A DNA stretch of 64,000 nt, from contig QANU01102192.1 in the NCBI GenBank assembly GCA_003254905.1, positions 62,001-126,000 of the forward strand, given 5' to 3'. Both the position numbers and the translations under genes were made by a program. How positions within the stretch are numbered: position 1 is the stretch's first letter; every line of letters begins with the position of its first letter. Source of the stretch: Nissolia schottii (taxonomy: Eukaryota > Streptophyta > Magnoliopsida > Fabales > Fabaceae). Below, one piece after another: positions 25,841-36,559 of this stretch. The notes under the pieces were generated by a model. It saw only the letters and a program-made list of their open reading frames with translations, was not told where the DNA came from and made no database searches.

Positions 25841-27231
25841 CTAGTACATGACCCTTTCCTCTGCCTTGATTTCATCAAACAAAAAGTTGTTGCTGCAAGA
25901 AGTACTAGTAGTGCCTATCAGGTGTTTGATATCTTGTATACCATAATCCAATGCATTTTCTCCCCACAACATTTCACTTTGTCTCTCTGTATCTTCTATC
26001 CCACCACCATAGAGACAATTAACAAAAGCTCCATCACCAAACTCCGCAGCCTCTATCACATGATGGCCGCTGCTACTCATCTGGTTGTTGTTGCAGCTCC
26101 CGTCAGAAGAGCTGCAACAACTGGCAGTAGTAGTAGTAGTAGCAGCAGCAGCAGCATCACCCCCAAACACAAACATGCTGCTATTCATGAAACCTTCTTG
26201 GGATAATTGGAAATTCGAATTGGCAGAAGCAGCAGAGTTAGTAGATGAGTTTCCACTCAAAATGCTTGATGTGAATGAATAGGAACATCCAGAGCCAGAG
26301 GCATTGAAATTAGAACCCTGAGGGTGGTGGTGGTGGTAGCAGTAGGTGCTGTTGTCCCTGAATGATGATGATTGTGAAGGGGGAGGATCCATTGAGGCCA
26401 TCATTTTCTTCTTAAGCTTTGTGTTCCAATAGTTCTTTATATCATTGTCAGTCCTTCCTTGCAACTGAGATGCTATTATTGACCACCTGAAAGGTCAAAT
26501 CTTTTATCTAGATAATTGTGCTTTCTAGAATTAATACTAACGGCATGTTGAAAGTTCGAAGGCCTCTTAAGGCAATCTCCCCCATGCGTGTGTTATGTGT
26601 GGTGTAAATTTAGAATATGCTGCACCTCTTTTTGCATTGTCATCGCCCACAGTAAAAAAAGCTTCAATTTCTGAGAGTGATACTATACTATAGCACTCAG
26701 AAAAGGTTCAAATTTGGGGGAAAAAAATGCCAAGGTACCCAACAATTCTATTTTTCCTAAAAAGGGAGAATGATCTGTCCACATGACTATATGGGTTTTA
26801 TGATTTATGTGTGGAAATTAAAGTGAGATGAAGAGGATATATACCTGCTCCCAATGGTAGCAAAGAGGGTGCAGATGATTCTGTCTTCTGCTTCAGAGAA
26901 CTCCCCATGCTTAATGTTGGGCCTTAGATAATTAAGCCACCTCAGCCTACAACTCTTGCCACATCTTTTCAAACCTGCAAAGGAAACAAAATTAATTACT
27001 CCAAATAAAAAAGAATGAAGAGTGTAATTAACATGAGTACTTAATTTCATATCATATATATTATGATCCATGTAATATGTAAGTAAGTAACTAACCAACT
27101 TTTTGTGGGAGGGCAATCCAATTGCCACCAGTACCATGTTTCTCTATGTAATCCTTTAGCTTTGCATCTTCTTCAGGAGACCATGGCCCCTTCTTCACGT
27201 TTGCCTTGTCACAACATGGAGCTCTTCCCAT
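25841..27231 (-). CDS. RAX2: R2R3-MYB transcription factor, RAX/Blind clade, complete
   Basis: Nuclear transcription factor. Three exons: 27096-27231, 26845-26974, 25841-26486, giving 303 residues. Intron positions (after PQKV-G and after IGSR) are the standard R2R3-MYB ones. The start [22 protein letters not shown] is the subgroup 14 signature. R2 spans about 14-61 and R3 about 67-112, with evenly spaced tryptophans (the first of R3 replaced, as usual). The tail holds Ser, Ala and Thr runs. It ends with IQDIKHLIG...[12 protein letters not shown], like the conserved tail of Arabidopsis MYB38/RAX2. RAX proteins and tomato Blind control axillary meristem initiation. The subgroup is confident; which RAX paralogue is an inference, and MYB36/68/84 relatives are the alternatives. 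Confidence 0.93.
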
Positions 27232-27251
27232 CTCTCTCTCTCTCTCTCTCT
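27231..27251. repeat. (GA)n tract immediately upstream of the MYB start codon
   Basis: About ten TC units on the plus strand, so GA on the sense strand. The tract runs into the first base of the MYB ATG and must therefore be in the 5' UTR. Confidence 0.95.
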
Positions 27252-27437
27252 TCCCTTGATTTCTGCAGTGAAAGTTACAAAGTACAAACTACAAATTAAG
27301 GGTCCTCAAGAAGATCTTTTTTATTCAGAGAAGAAATAGCACAAGTCAAAGGGGGAACAGCCTGTGTAACATCAATTGTCTAATCAGTTTTTCTAAAACT
27401 ATATGTGAATGATCAACTTAGCAGAACTTTCTATCAA

Positions 27438-27449
27438 CATTATATAGAG
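27438..27449 (-). promoter_or_regulatory. Candidate TATA box of the MYB gene
   Basis: On the minus strand the sequence reads CTCTATATAATG, about 210 bp upstream of the ATG, leaving room for a leader of about 180 bases. A second TATATA word lies just beyond it. Confidence 0.4.
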
Positions 27450-27454
27450 GGTAT

Positions 27455-29590
27455 ATAGGGGGCGTTTAACTTGGTCACTGCCTTCTTTTCTATCGCAATT
27501 ATTATTTGAAGTATCCGAAGTCTCAACTCCTTAGTTTTTAGGTTTTTTTTAACCGATAATTTAATTTTAGTTGAGTAGAACTTTTTATGCGATAAAGTTT
27601 TTTCTTTCAAAATTTAACATAAGTATGTATCCCAGACTTGAACCCAAACTATTTAGTTAAACTAAAACAATTCCTTACTAGCTAATGCACCTATTTGTTA
27701 GTTCCTTTGTTTTAATAAAAATGTTTTATGTATAACAATCAACTGCAATTAATTATATTTAATTTTTGTTTTCTCACCCCTCTTCTCGACTTTCTCACGT
27801 ATGTAATTATATTGTATAGTATACGTAATTATACGTTAATTGTAGATTGACGTTAACTGAATTTCAATCATACATGTCTCATTAATGTTGTTTTAATTAT
27901 ATGTAACATGTATAAACTATGTTTCCCATGAAAACGATGGTCTAATTGGTACACATTTTCAAGGGGATGGGGGGCCAAGTCTTTAAGTAAACTATTGTCA
28001 AGTTGGGGGTCCAATTATATGCTGCTTCTTGTCACAATGCACTGTTCATTCATCTTTCCAACTCAATTTTATTATTATTATTTTCTATGCTTGATTAATG
28101 TACTATTTTGGATGATTTGTAGGATGTTGGGGATGAAATAAATTCACAATTCATATATGTGAAAGTCAGGATAATTCTATTTACAATATTGTTAAAATTA
28201 TAATGATTCCGAATAGTTATCTGGATCTTATTCAATCATATCAAACCTCTTAACTTATTATATGGTACTATATGATTTTGTTTTTGTCGTAGGGTTAACT
28301 CTATGCCTTTTTTTTTTTAAATTATAAACAAAATTTTATTTATGTGAAAGTCTAACGTGAGTTACAAATTAAAAAAATATATTAAACTTAATATAAATAA
28401 GAAGTAAAAATACTTTGCATTCTGAACTAATTTAGTTTGTAGTTCTATTTTTCGTTTAAAGACTATCAATGTCTAAACATCTTTCACATCAGAGACCAAT
28501 AAGAAAAAAAGCTACAGTTTGAATAATGTATTGCATCTCTTTTAATCATGTATTATATCATCTCTGTCATTTGTAATACCTTACAAAAGAAACAACCACA
28601 AAATGAATCAACACAACTGCGAGAAGATCTATACAACCACAAAAGAAGAAATACAAACATGAAATAACATTTTAAGAAACACGACAAATTTGGATATCTA
28701 TGTTCATGATTTAATAGATTCGAGTCTTTTATTCAATAAAAACTTAAACAATAAAAAAGTAAAAATGGTTGGACTAGCACCAAACACAGATGATGACAAC
28801 TCCTTTCTGCAACTCACAAATGAAGAATAAAAGAAAAAAATAGAAAAAAAATTTCTACGGCTAACTCAACGATTGATTACAAAGATACATATAAATGCCA
28901 TATTAACCAAAAAGTTCAAAGAATCAAATAAAATTAATCTAACAAAATTTTATATAAATCATTCTTAATTTTGAATTTTTAAAACCGTACGTTTAACTAA
29001 AGTGACATGTAAAAAAGAGCTGTTAGCAAGAGTTAATTCCACGGATGTGCCAAAAGTTGATCTTTTCAATGTCTTACCAAGCAATTAATTCTCTTGACAA
29101 CCACAAAATAGTAACGGAAAATTCTCGTTACGAACCAATCCAAAACGATAAACTTGTCAATGTTCATGTTCATGATATACCCCATTGATAGACGACCAAG
29201 CTTGGAGTGTTGTAGAAGTCTTTTCACAAGTTGAAGTTTTAAATTTCGAAAAACCAAATTTTTATGGATTTTTCAACTTGCACAATAACTTCAGTTTGAC
29301 TAGCTAGGTTACATCCTTCAGAAAGTGTACGATGCATTTCATTCTTCACAAGTTAGTAATTTTTTACAGTAATTATAGGAATACTACTTGTACCCTAAAA
29401 GAATATTTTCCATATAATTATTGTACATTTATGTTTGACATACATTAATATAGATGTATGAATAGATATTTTAAAATAGATGAATAAATATTACAAAATT
29501 AGTTAGCAAACATTTTTTGCATAGAGAAGTAAAATAAAACGAGACTCATGACACATTAAATAGTGAAACGTAATTATTACATCATCTCTT
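27455..29590. other. Intergenic DNA upstream of the MYB gene
   Basis: AT-rich sequence with no gene recognised. The first part should hold the MYB promoter. Confidence 0.5.
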
Positions 29591-29639
29591 GCTTCTCATT
29601 CACACTTTAAATGTGTATGTTCATGCTCCCTTGTAAACA

Positions 29640-30165
29640 AACTTTAAAAAAATGAACAAACATTAAAAGACAAATAAACAAATACTGTCGAACACAAAAA
29701 AAGAATACAAAATGAGATTCATATATCAATTAAATAGCGAATAATAAATGTCATACTCTCTTTCATGTTCTCTCACCCACTCTTATAAACAAATATTACA
29801 CCACAAATATTACTACATTCAGAAATAAACGTTATAAAACTCATAGACAAACATTATAACACACATAAACAAACATTACACTATATATAAACAAGCATTA
29901 CACTACACAAAAATAAAGAAGTAAGCAAACATTACAATAGTTGTAAACAAGCTTTACAGTACGCAATAACAAAAATTACACTACACTGAAATACTACACC
30001 ACAAAGAAACAAATATCACAACACTCGGGGTTAAATATTACAAGATTTATAAATAAACATTACACCATACAGAAACGAAGAAATAAATAAACATTACAAC
30101 ATTTATAGACAAATATTACACTATACCAAAACATTACATAACATATAAAACAACTTATATCATAA
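29640..30165. repeat. Degenerate tandem repeat based on TAAACAAACATTACA
   Basis: More than fifteen spaced copies of ACAAACATTACA-type words (aaacaaacattacac, agacaaatattacac, aaacaagcattacac) occur at irregular intervals of about 25-40 bases. The reverse complement, TGTAATGTTTGT, also occurs inside the elements at 34.7-36.5 and 53.2 kb. Confidence 0.6.
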
Positions 30166-30169
30166 AAAA

Positions 30170-31040
30170 ATGTCTTCGTTCATACTCTTCATGACTTTTT
30201 AAGTAGAAGAAAACAAAGACGAACTGAAACAAAAAAAGGTAGAAACAAATAAAGAAGCAAGAAATAAAAAAAAAAGAACAGAAAAAGAAAAAGAGTTGAA
30301 TGAAAAAAAAATGGAAGTTGCATGTGAAAAAAATTGAGGAAAAAAAAAGAGCGTGAGGTGAAGAAAAGTGAATAAAAAGAGAAAATCAATAATTAATATG
30401 TATGTATAATTGATATATTTTTTTTTAGTGTACAAAGAACATTTTTTATTTTCTTAAGGGTTTTCCAAGAATTCTGTACAAATATAGTATGAAATTTGAT
30501 AACAAGTGTACTTAAAGAATTAAAAAGAATTTTTTTCTATTTAAAAAAAAATTAAACTCCCATAACTTTTTCTTAACACGTGTCTTAATAATAATCAGAT
30601 ACATGTTTGACATTAATTCAATATGTAATTTTTCCAATGCTCTCAATAAAACATTGACTGCATTTGGATAAGCATTTTAAAAAATACTCATTTTATTTAA
30701 GTATTTTAATTTTTTAATCATTTTTTAATTTTATTTTAACACTTTTTATTTTTTTTTTCTTTTATAAAAAACATATTAAATCAATCCAAACACATCTTAA
30801 CTTGATGCTAAACTTGAATACCCCGAGAGAGTAAATACTCCGAAGGATACGGTAGAAACCTCCACTTACTAGTAACTGATAAGTAGTAAAAACTTTACGT
30901 ATATTTTATCTTTATGGGCATTTGTCATATTCATAGCTTACAAAACATATGCGACATCTCTAATATTGATTTTGTGGATGACTATCCTTGGTTCAAGCTA
31001 GACTAGACCATAAATTTTGCAGCTACAGGATAAGATAGCG
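30170..31040. other. Intergenic A-rich DNA
   Basis: A/G-rich plus strand around 30190-30390 gives poly-Phe/Leu open frames on the minus strand, which are composition artefacts. No gene is visible. Confidence 0.5.
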
Positions 31041-31049
31041 TGAGCAAGG

Positions 31050-31600
31050 TTGTCAAACTCGAGAGTTTAAGTAAACTCGTGGAGTTTCAATAAAGTCGAC
31101 TTGTAAACTCATATACGTAAAAAAATGTTACAAACAATATAATTAGGAACTAAATTGATTAACTATTGTATTTATAATTGAAATTGAATAACGTTAACTT
31201 TAAATTAAATTAATGAAAAGTATCATAAAATACACCTTAATGCATGACACTTAGTTGTTATGTCATATTTTATTCAGTATCGGTATTATTTTATAGTTCA
31301 ATAAAACACAGCTCAATTATGATAAATATATGACATTAGCTAAATAAACTCAATATATATTATCTAATATAAACAAAGTTAGGTAAGTATCTAACAAAGT
31401 TATAAAATTTGTACATTTTGAGCTAAATTCGTAAATTCGTAGATGCATTTTAACTCGTAAACTCGCTAGTAGAATTGAGAGTTTACTTAAACTCGTACGA
31501 GTTTACCAAAAAAGAGTTTACATAAGTGTTAACTCATTTTGTGTAGTAAAATTGTAAATCCCGTAAGAGTTTACAAGTTAATTCGAGAGTTTAATAATCA
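31050..31600. repeat. AACTCG-rich dispersed repeat, probable old DNA transposon
   Basis: Words such as gtaaactcg, gagagttta and gagtttac occur many times in both orientations near both ends. The overall shape is an inverted repeat of about 550 bp. No target duplication could be read. Confidence 0.4.
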
Positions 31601-31878
31601 TAATTGTGAGGAAATATAAAAATGATAATCCAGCTAATGTGAGAATATATTAGATGCTTTATATCATTGATTTGTATAAATTTTCAATATCAATAACGAA
31701 TTACAAAAAATATAATATATTACGCATGCAAAAACCCTGGACTTCCAAGCTAGCATCTAATGTATACAACACGGGTTGCATTTATAATTATGTATAAAGA
31801 ACTAATCATGCATTTCAGATGTACGATATTAATAGAACCACCCAATCATTCAAAAAGGCTAATATTATTATAGAAGGG

Positions 31879-31880
<2 letters not shown>

Positions 31881-31918
<38 letters not shown>
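31881..31918. repeat. (ATA)n microsatellite
   Basis: About twelve ATA units. Confidence 0.95.
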
Positions 31919-31919
<1 letters not shown>

Positions 31920-32247
31920 TTCTAAACGATCGATGATCGAGAACAAGTCCCTTGACCCGCAAACAAAAAGTTGGGTTCATAAAGTCTATGATGAAAAAGG
32001 TGGCAAAGTTAGGTTTCCATATCATAAACTCTGGGTGTTTTACTCATTCTTGTTGGATTCATCACTTAAAATAATACACCAAGAAGCGACAAATCAAAAG
32101 TTATTTGTGATTTTGATTTTTGCATATTCTTAAAAATATTCTCGCTTTGTGGTGTGGGACCGACGGCGAGAGGAAAAAAGCAAAAATGATAACCACGAGG
32201 CTTCTATAAAAAAATTTGGCGGTGAAATTTTGTATTATTAATATTTT

Positions 32248-33475
32248 AGGTTAATTATGTTTTTGATTCCTGTAAAATTTAAAAGTTTGGTTTTTGTCCC
32301 TATGTAGAAGTTTTAGTCCTTACAAAGTTGAAAAATTAGGTTTTAGTCCCTGAAATTGGGTGAGGGTTAATTGTGCTGACGTGGCGCTGACGCAGCGCGC
32401 CACGTGAGATGTCACGTGGCATAACCCAAACACCCAATCCATGACCCATGACCCATGACCCGACTCGTTTTTAATTTTTTTTTTTTTAAAAAACTGTTCC
32501 CATCCCCCCACAGCCCCGATTTNNNNNNNNNNNNNNNNNNNNNNNNNNNNNNNNNNNNNNNNNNNNNNNNNNNNNNNNNNNNNNNNNNNNNNNNNNNNNN
32601 NNNNNNNNNNNNNNNNNNNNNNNNNNNNNNNNNNNNNNNNNNNNNNNNNNNNNNNNNNNNNNNNNNNNNNNNNNNNNNNNNNNNNNNNNNNNNNNNNNNN
32701 NNNNNNNNNNNNNNNNNNNNNNNNNNNNNNNNNNNNNNNNNNNNNNNNNNNNNNNNNNNNNNNNNNNNNNNNNNNNNNNNNNNNNNNNNNNNNNNNNNNN
32801 NNNNNNNNNNNNNNNNNNNNNNNNNNNNNNNNNNNNNNNNNNNNNNNNNNNNNNNNNNNNNNNNNNNNNNNNNNNNNNNNNNNNNNNNNNNNNNNNNNNN
32901 NNNNNNNNNNNNNNNNNNNNNNNNNNNNNNNNNNNNNNNNNNNNNNNNNNNNNNNNNNNNNNNNNNNNNNNNNNNNNNNNNNNNNNNNNNNNNNNNNNNN
33001 NNNNNNNNNNNNNNNNNNNNNNNNNNNNNNNNNNNNNNNNNNNNNNNNNNNNNNNNNNNNNNNNNNNNNNNNNNNNNNNNNNNNNNNNNNNNNNNNNNNN
33101 NNNNNNNNNNNNNNNNNNNNNNNNNNNNNNNNNNNNNNNNNNNNNNNNNNNNNNNNNNNNNNNAGGGGTGGGGTGGATGGGGCAAGGGTTAGGAGAGAGT
33201 GGGGGTGGGTAAATCGGGGCTGTGGGGGGATGGGAACAGTTTTTTTTTTAAAAATTAAAAACGGGTCGAGTCATTTTGTCCGATCATGGGTCATGGGTTG
33301 GGTGTTTGGATTATGCCACGTGGCGCGCCGCGTCTGCGCCATGTCAACACAATCAACCGTCACCCAACTCGAGGGGCTAAAACCTAATTTTTCAATTTTG
33401 CAGGGACTAAAACTTTTACATAGGGACTAAAACCAAACTTTCAAATTTTAGAGGAACCAAGAACATAATTAGCCC
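32248..33475. mobile_element. Mutator-like element with ~270-bp TIRs; interior is an assembly gap
   Basis: Left TIR 32248-32522 and right TIR 33211-33475 are inverted repeats along nearly their whole length. The outer ends are aggttaattatgttt and, reverse-complemented, gggctaattatgttc. A GGGACTAAAAC-type word recurs near both ends. Each TIR also has a GC-rich stretch with CACGTGGC and a repeated atgacccatgacccatg word. A perfect 9-bp target duplication flanks the element. The interior is 641 Ns, so whether it holds a transposase, a captured gene piece or nothing is unknown. Confidence 0.88.
32523..33163. other. Assembly gap (641 N)
   Basis: A run of N between the two inverted repeats of the Mutator-like element. 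The true length may differ. Confidence 1.
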
Positions 33476-33484
33476 TAATATTTT

Positions 33485-34678
33485 TTTTTGTTATAAGTGA
33501 AATAATATCTATAAAACTTATTCAAAAAAACAAAGTTCTCTTTATTTAATATTTATTGATGGTATACTGCAAAAGGTTTGGTCATAAACTTAATGGTATT
33601 GTATACAAAATTCTTATAGCTATATAATATCGTATGATTGCACGTCAATCTGGATATTAGAACACTACCATACTAGTGAAACCAATGATGGTGAAATTTT
33701 GATTTAAATCATGAAATTGGATAATTTTACGAGTATAAAGAGGTTAGTCGATTTAATATCATCACTTGGATTGAACAATTCTAAGATTTTAATCGTGTTA
33801 TGATTTTATGTTTTATGTTTTATTTTACTCTTTTAATTTTACGAAAGATCTCAATTTTAATAACTTTCAGTAAAATAATAAGAAAGCAAGGTAGGGTTTA
33901 AATAACCGTCTTTCCCCCTTGTTTTCATTGTTGATTAATATGTTTGTATTATAATATGAAATTATCATTTTATTTCATTGTATTTTTATTTAAAATATTT
34001 TTTCTCATTTTTTTAGAAATTTTTAAAATAGAGAAATAAAATAAAAAAAGAAAACAAAGTGACATTCTTTTATAATTAAAACAAAATCATTTGAAAATGC
34101 AAATAAGACCGAACATACTCTTAATTAGTGTGCCTTGCTTTAAAAGATTTACTTATTATATTGAAGCATGGCCTCTTCCTCTTGGCCTTGACCCCTTATC
34201 TCTGGGATTTCATATTTTTTACAATCAGCGGTAGGTATGTTAGGCAACCAAATTGAAAGTCCTTCATTCAGATACAAATATTATAGGATGCTCTTTCCTC
34301 TTTTTGGTATACTAAATGATTTGAGGGATCTGGTTTGAAATTGATAACCGTTATAGTTGTTCATCCTATTTCCTACCGCTGCATGTCCATGGTTAGTTAT
34401 TTTTCTATTAAGCAAGATGGCATTCCTTTTCTTTGAAGCAAAGAAGGCGTTTTTGCAAAAGTGGTGTATGCTAACCATGTATATTACTCGGGATCTTGAC
34501 AGGCCTGTCAAGTATTTGATTGATTGTAAACGTGGAAGAGAGAAACCTCGGGTGAGTGACATGAGTAGATTGAAAGAGTCATTATAAGTTAATTTAATAA
34601 ATTATTTACGAACTTGAAAAAAATAAAAGATTTATTGTAGTAAGTGAAGATAAAACAACGGTTATTAGAATTCTGTAA
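33485..34678. other. Intergenic DNA
   Basis: AT-rich sequence. A plus-strand open frame of 76 codons at 34357-34587 contains KKAFLQKWCMLTMYITRDLDR but matches nothing I recognise. Confidence 0.45.
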
Positions 34679-35067
34679 CAGTTATGCTATACGTACACCC
34701 ATATTTTATACACCATACATACACCTGTATTAGAATACATTGACCCCTAAAATAACCGTTTCATCCACTCTTTCTCCCACTCTCACCAACACGCGCGTGA
34801 ACTCACGTTCCTTATCTCCATTCTTTCTCAAAAATTTTCACTGTTCATTACTCTCCGCTCTCTTCACCCTCTTTGTTCTCTTTGACCTCGCCATTCTCTT
34901 CGACCACGTCATTCTCTGCGATCTCATGCGCAAGATCTAGGATTTGTTAGAGAGATGAGTGATTGAAGATGTTGCTGCTTGTTATCATCTTTTAACTAAA
35001 AAAGAAAGAAGTTCAAAACAAAAAAACAAAGCATAATTGACAGGAGGAATATACATGACTTATGCTG

Positions 35068-35672
35068 TGACCTGTGGATAATGTATGCACATACGCCCAT
35101 TTAATGTTTGCACTTATGCCCATTTAATGTTTGCACAATTCTACAATACATCAAATTCTGCATTTTTATGCATTTGTGACAAACACATAATGCTTATGCA
35201 CCCCATCTAATGTTTATTATGGCAATATGTAAAAAATTATGTGAAAATATTTATAATATTTATCCATTAATTGTTGAAAGGTTGAAAATGTGCCAAAATG
35301 CATATCCTCTTCCTCAACAAAGACAAAACTTGTGACTTGTGGATAATGTTTGCACATACGCCCATTTAATGTTTGCACATATGCCCATTTAAAGTTTGCA
35401 CAATTCTACAATACATCAAATTCTGCATTTTTATGCATTTGTGACAAACACATAATGCTTATATCACACCATCTAATATTTATTATGGCAATATGTAAAA
35501 AATTGTGTCAAAATATTTATAATAGTTATGCATTAATTGTTGAAAGGTTGAAAATGTGCCAAAATGCACATCTTCTTCCTCAACAAAGACAAAACCTGTG
35601 ACGTGTGAATAATGTTTGCACATACGCCCATTTAATGTTTGCACATATGCCCATTTAAAGTTTGCACATTCA
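35068..35672. repeat. Tandem repeat, period about 265 bp, 2.3 copies
   Basis: The word ggataatgt at 35076 recurs at 35341 and, slightly changed, at 35607. Long shared stretches include acaattctacaatacatcaa and tgcatttgtgacaaacacat. Each copy opens with a 23-bp sub-repeat built on gcccatttaatgtttgcaca. Confidence 0.93.
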
Positions 35673-35868
35673 ATTTCCTGTCATATGTATGTTAGTAATG
35701 AATGAGCATTAGAACGTATAAAGCTTCAGTACATTAAAATTTCATAGAGACGTCAAAGAATAAAACTCTCCATGGAAATCAAAGAAAAAAATCATGAAAA
35801 TGATGATGATGATAAACATAATAGAAAATTGAATGACGATGATGAGATGATAATCAAAGAAAGGATGG

Positions 35869-36295
35869 TGTTCTGAAGGATGCACCTCGGTACACTCTCT
35901 GGATCCTGGGGCTTCGAGGTCTGACGAAGGCTCTGACACGATCTCTGGACTCGCGTTGCGGTGAGTACCTGCAAGCACTCCAACGCTCAAGTAAGCAAGG
36001 GTTTAAGAGTATAGTAAGTGATAATTGAATGCTCTTCATACCTAGGGTACGGGCTACTATATAATTGAGGTGGTTAAGGTTGTTCCGCGTATCACGGCGG
36101 TGGGAGAATATCTCGACCCCGCGTGTGGTGGGCTGTACGAGGATCTCGGGGTGGCTTATCCGAGCAGATAAGGTGACGGGGATCTCGGGGCCAATGTGGG
36201 ACGTGGCCGGGTCAGCTGTGCAGGGTGGGTCTGCGGAGCTCTGGGCCTGGGTGGCCGGGTCGCTAGGATGGGCCTTTATGGCCTAGTCTGTAACA
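35869..36295 (-). mobile_element. Solo LTR, probably Ty3/gypsy (Tat-type signature)
   Basis: A 427-bp GC-rich unit begins tgttctgaagg and ends ctgtaaca, the TG..CA ends of LTRs. It is flanked by the 5-bp duplication gatgg (35864-35868 and 36296-36300). On the minus strand a TATATA word is followed by CTTACTTGAGCGTTGGAGTG and GCAGGTAC, a motif I associate with plant Tat-lineage gypsy LTRs. No internal domain is present. The intact target duplication suggests an insertion and LTR recombination of moderate age. Confidence 0.75.
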
Positions 36296-36559
36296 GATGG
36301 TGATAATGATAATCAAGATAATAGGAGGATGAGAGGATGAGAGAATGACAGGGGATGACGATGACGACGACGATGATGAGAGGTTGAAGACGATGGGTGA
36401 AACGATGACGAGAACGAATTCGGGATTGGGGCACGCGTTGTGTATAATTATATGTTATACGTATAATTATCATTAATTGCGCATAAAAACGTACAAAAGT
36501 GTGGTGTATGTACGGGTGTATGGGTTATGGGTGTACATGGAGCATTTTTCTTATATATA

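Larger units (their letters stand above)
32239..33484. repeat. 9-bp target-site duplication of the Mutator-type element
   Basis: taatatttt at 32239-32247 and again at 33476-33484. It is perfect and of the length made by Mutator-superfamily transposases. Confidence 0.85.
34679..36550. mobile_element. Inverted-repeat DNA element with internal tandem repeats and a nested solo LTR
   Basis: The left end reads cagttatgctatacgtacac and the reverse-complemented right end gaaaaatgctccatgtacac; both lead into CCCATA. These ends resemble the MITE at 53168-53396, which has a 9-bp target duplication. From left to right it holds a CT-rich gene-like stretch (34740-34960), a 265-bp tandem repeat (35068-35672), GATGAT-rich DNA, a solo LTR (35869-36295), and more GATGAT-rich DNA. 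I could not read a target duplication at the outer ends, so the pairing rests on TIR similarity alone. Confidence 0.5.

Noticed and set aside
30189-30435. Phe/Leu-rich open frames on the minus strand
   Set aside because: They mirror an A-rich plus strand and are composition artefacts.
32412-33192. Long open frames spanning the first assembly gap
   Set aside because: They exist only because N codons contain no stops.
34740-34940. Plus-strand open frame of 66 codons in CT-rich DNA
   Set aside because: The pyrimidine-rich stretch looks like a captured gene leader, but the frame matches no protein I know; noted only within the element.
36065-36286. GC-rich open frame of 73 codons
   Set aside because: It lies wholly inside the solo LTR and has no protein features.
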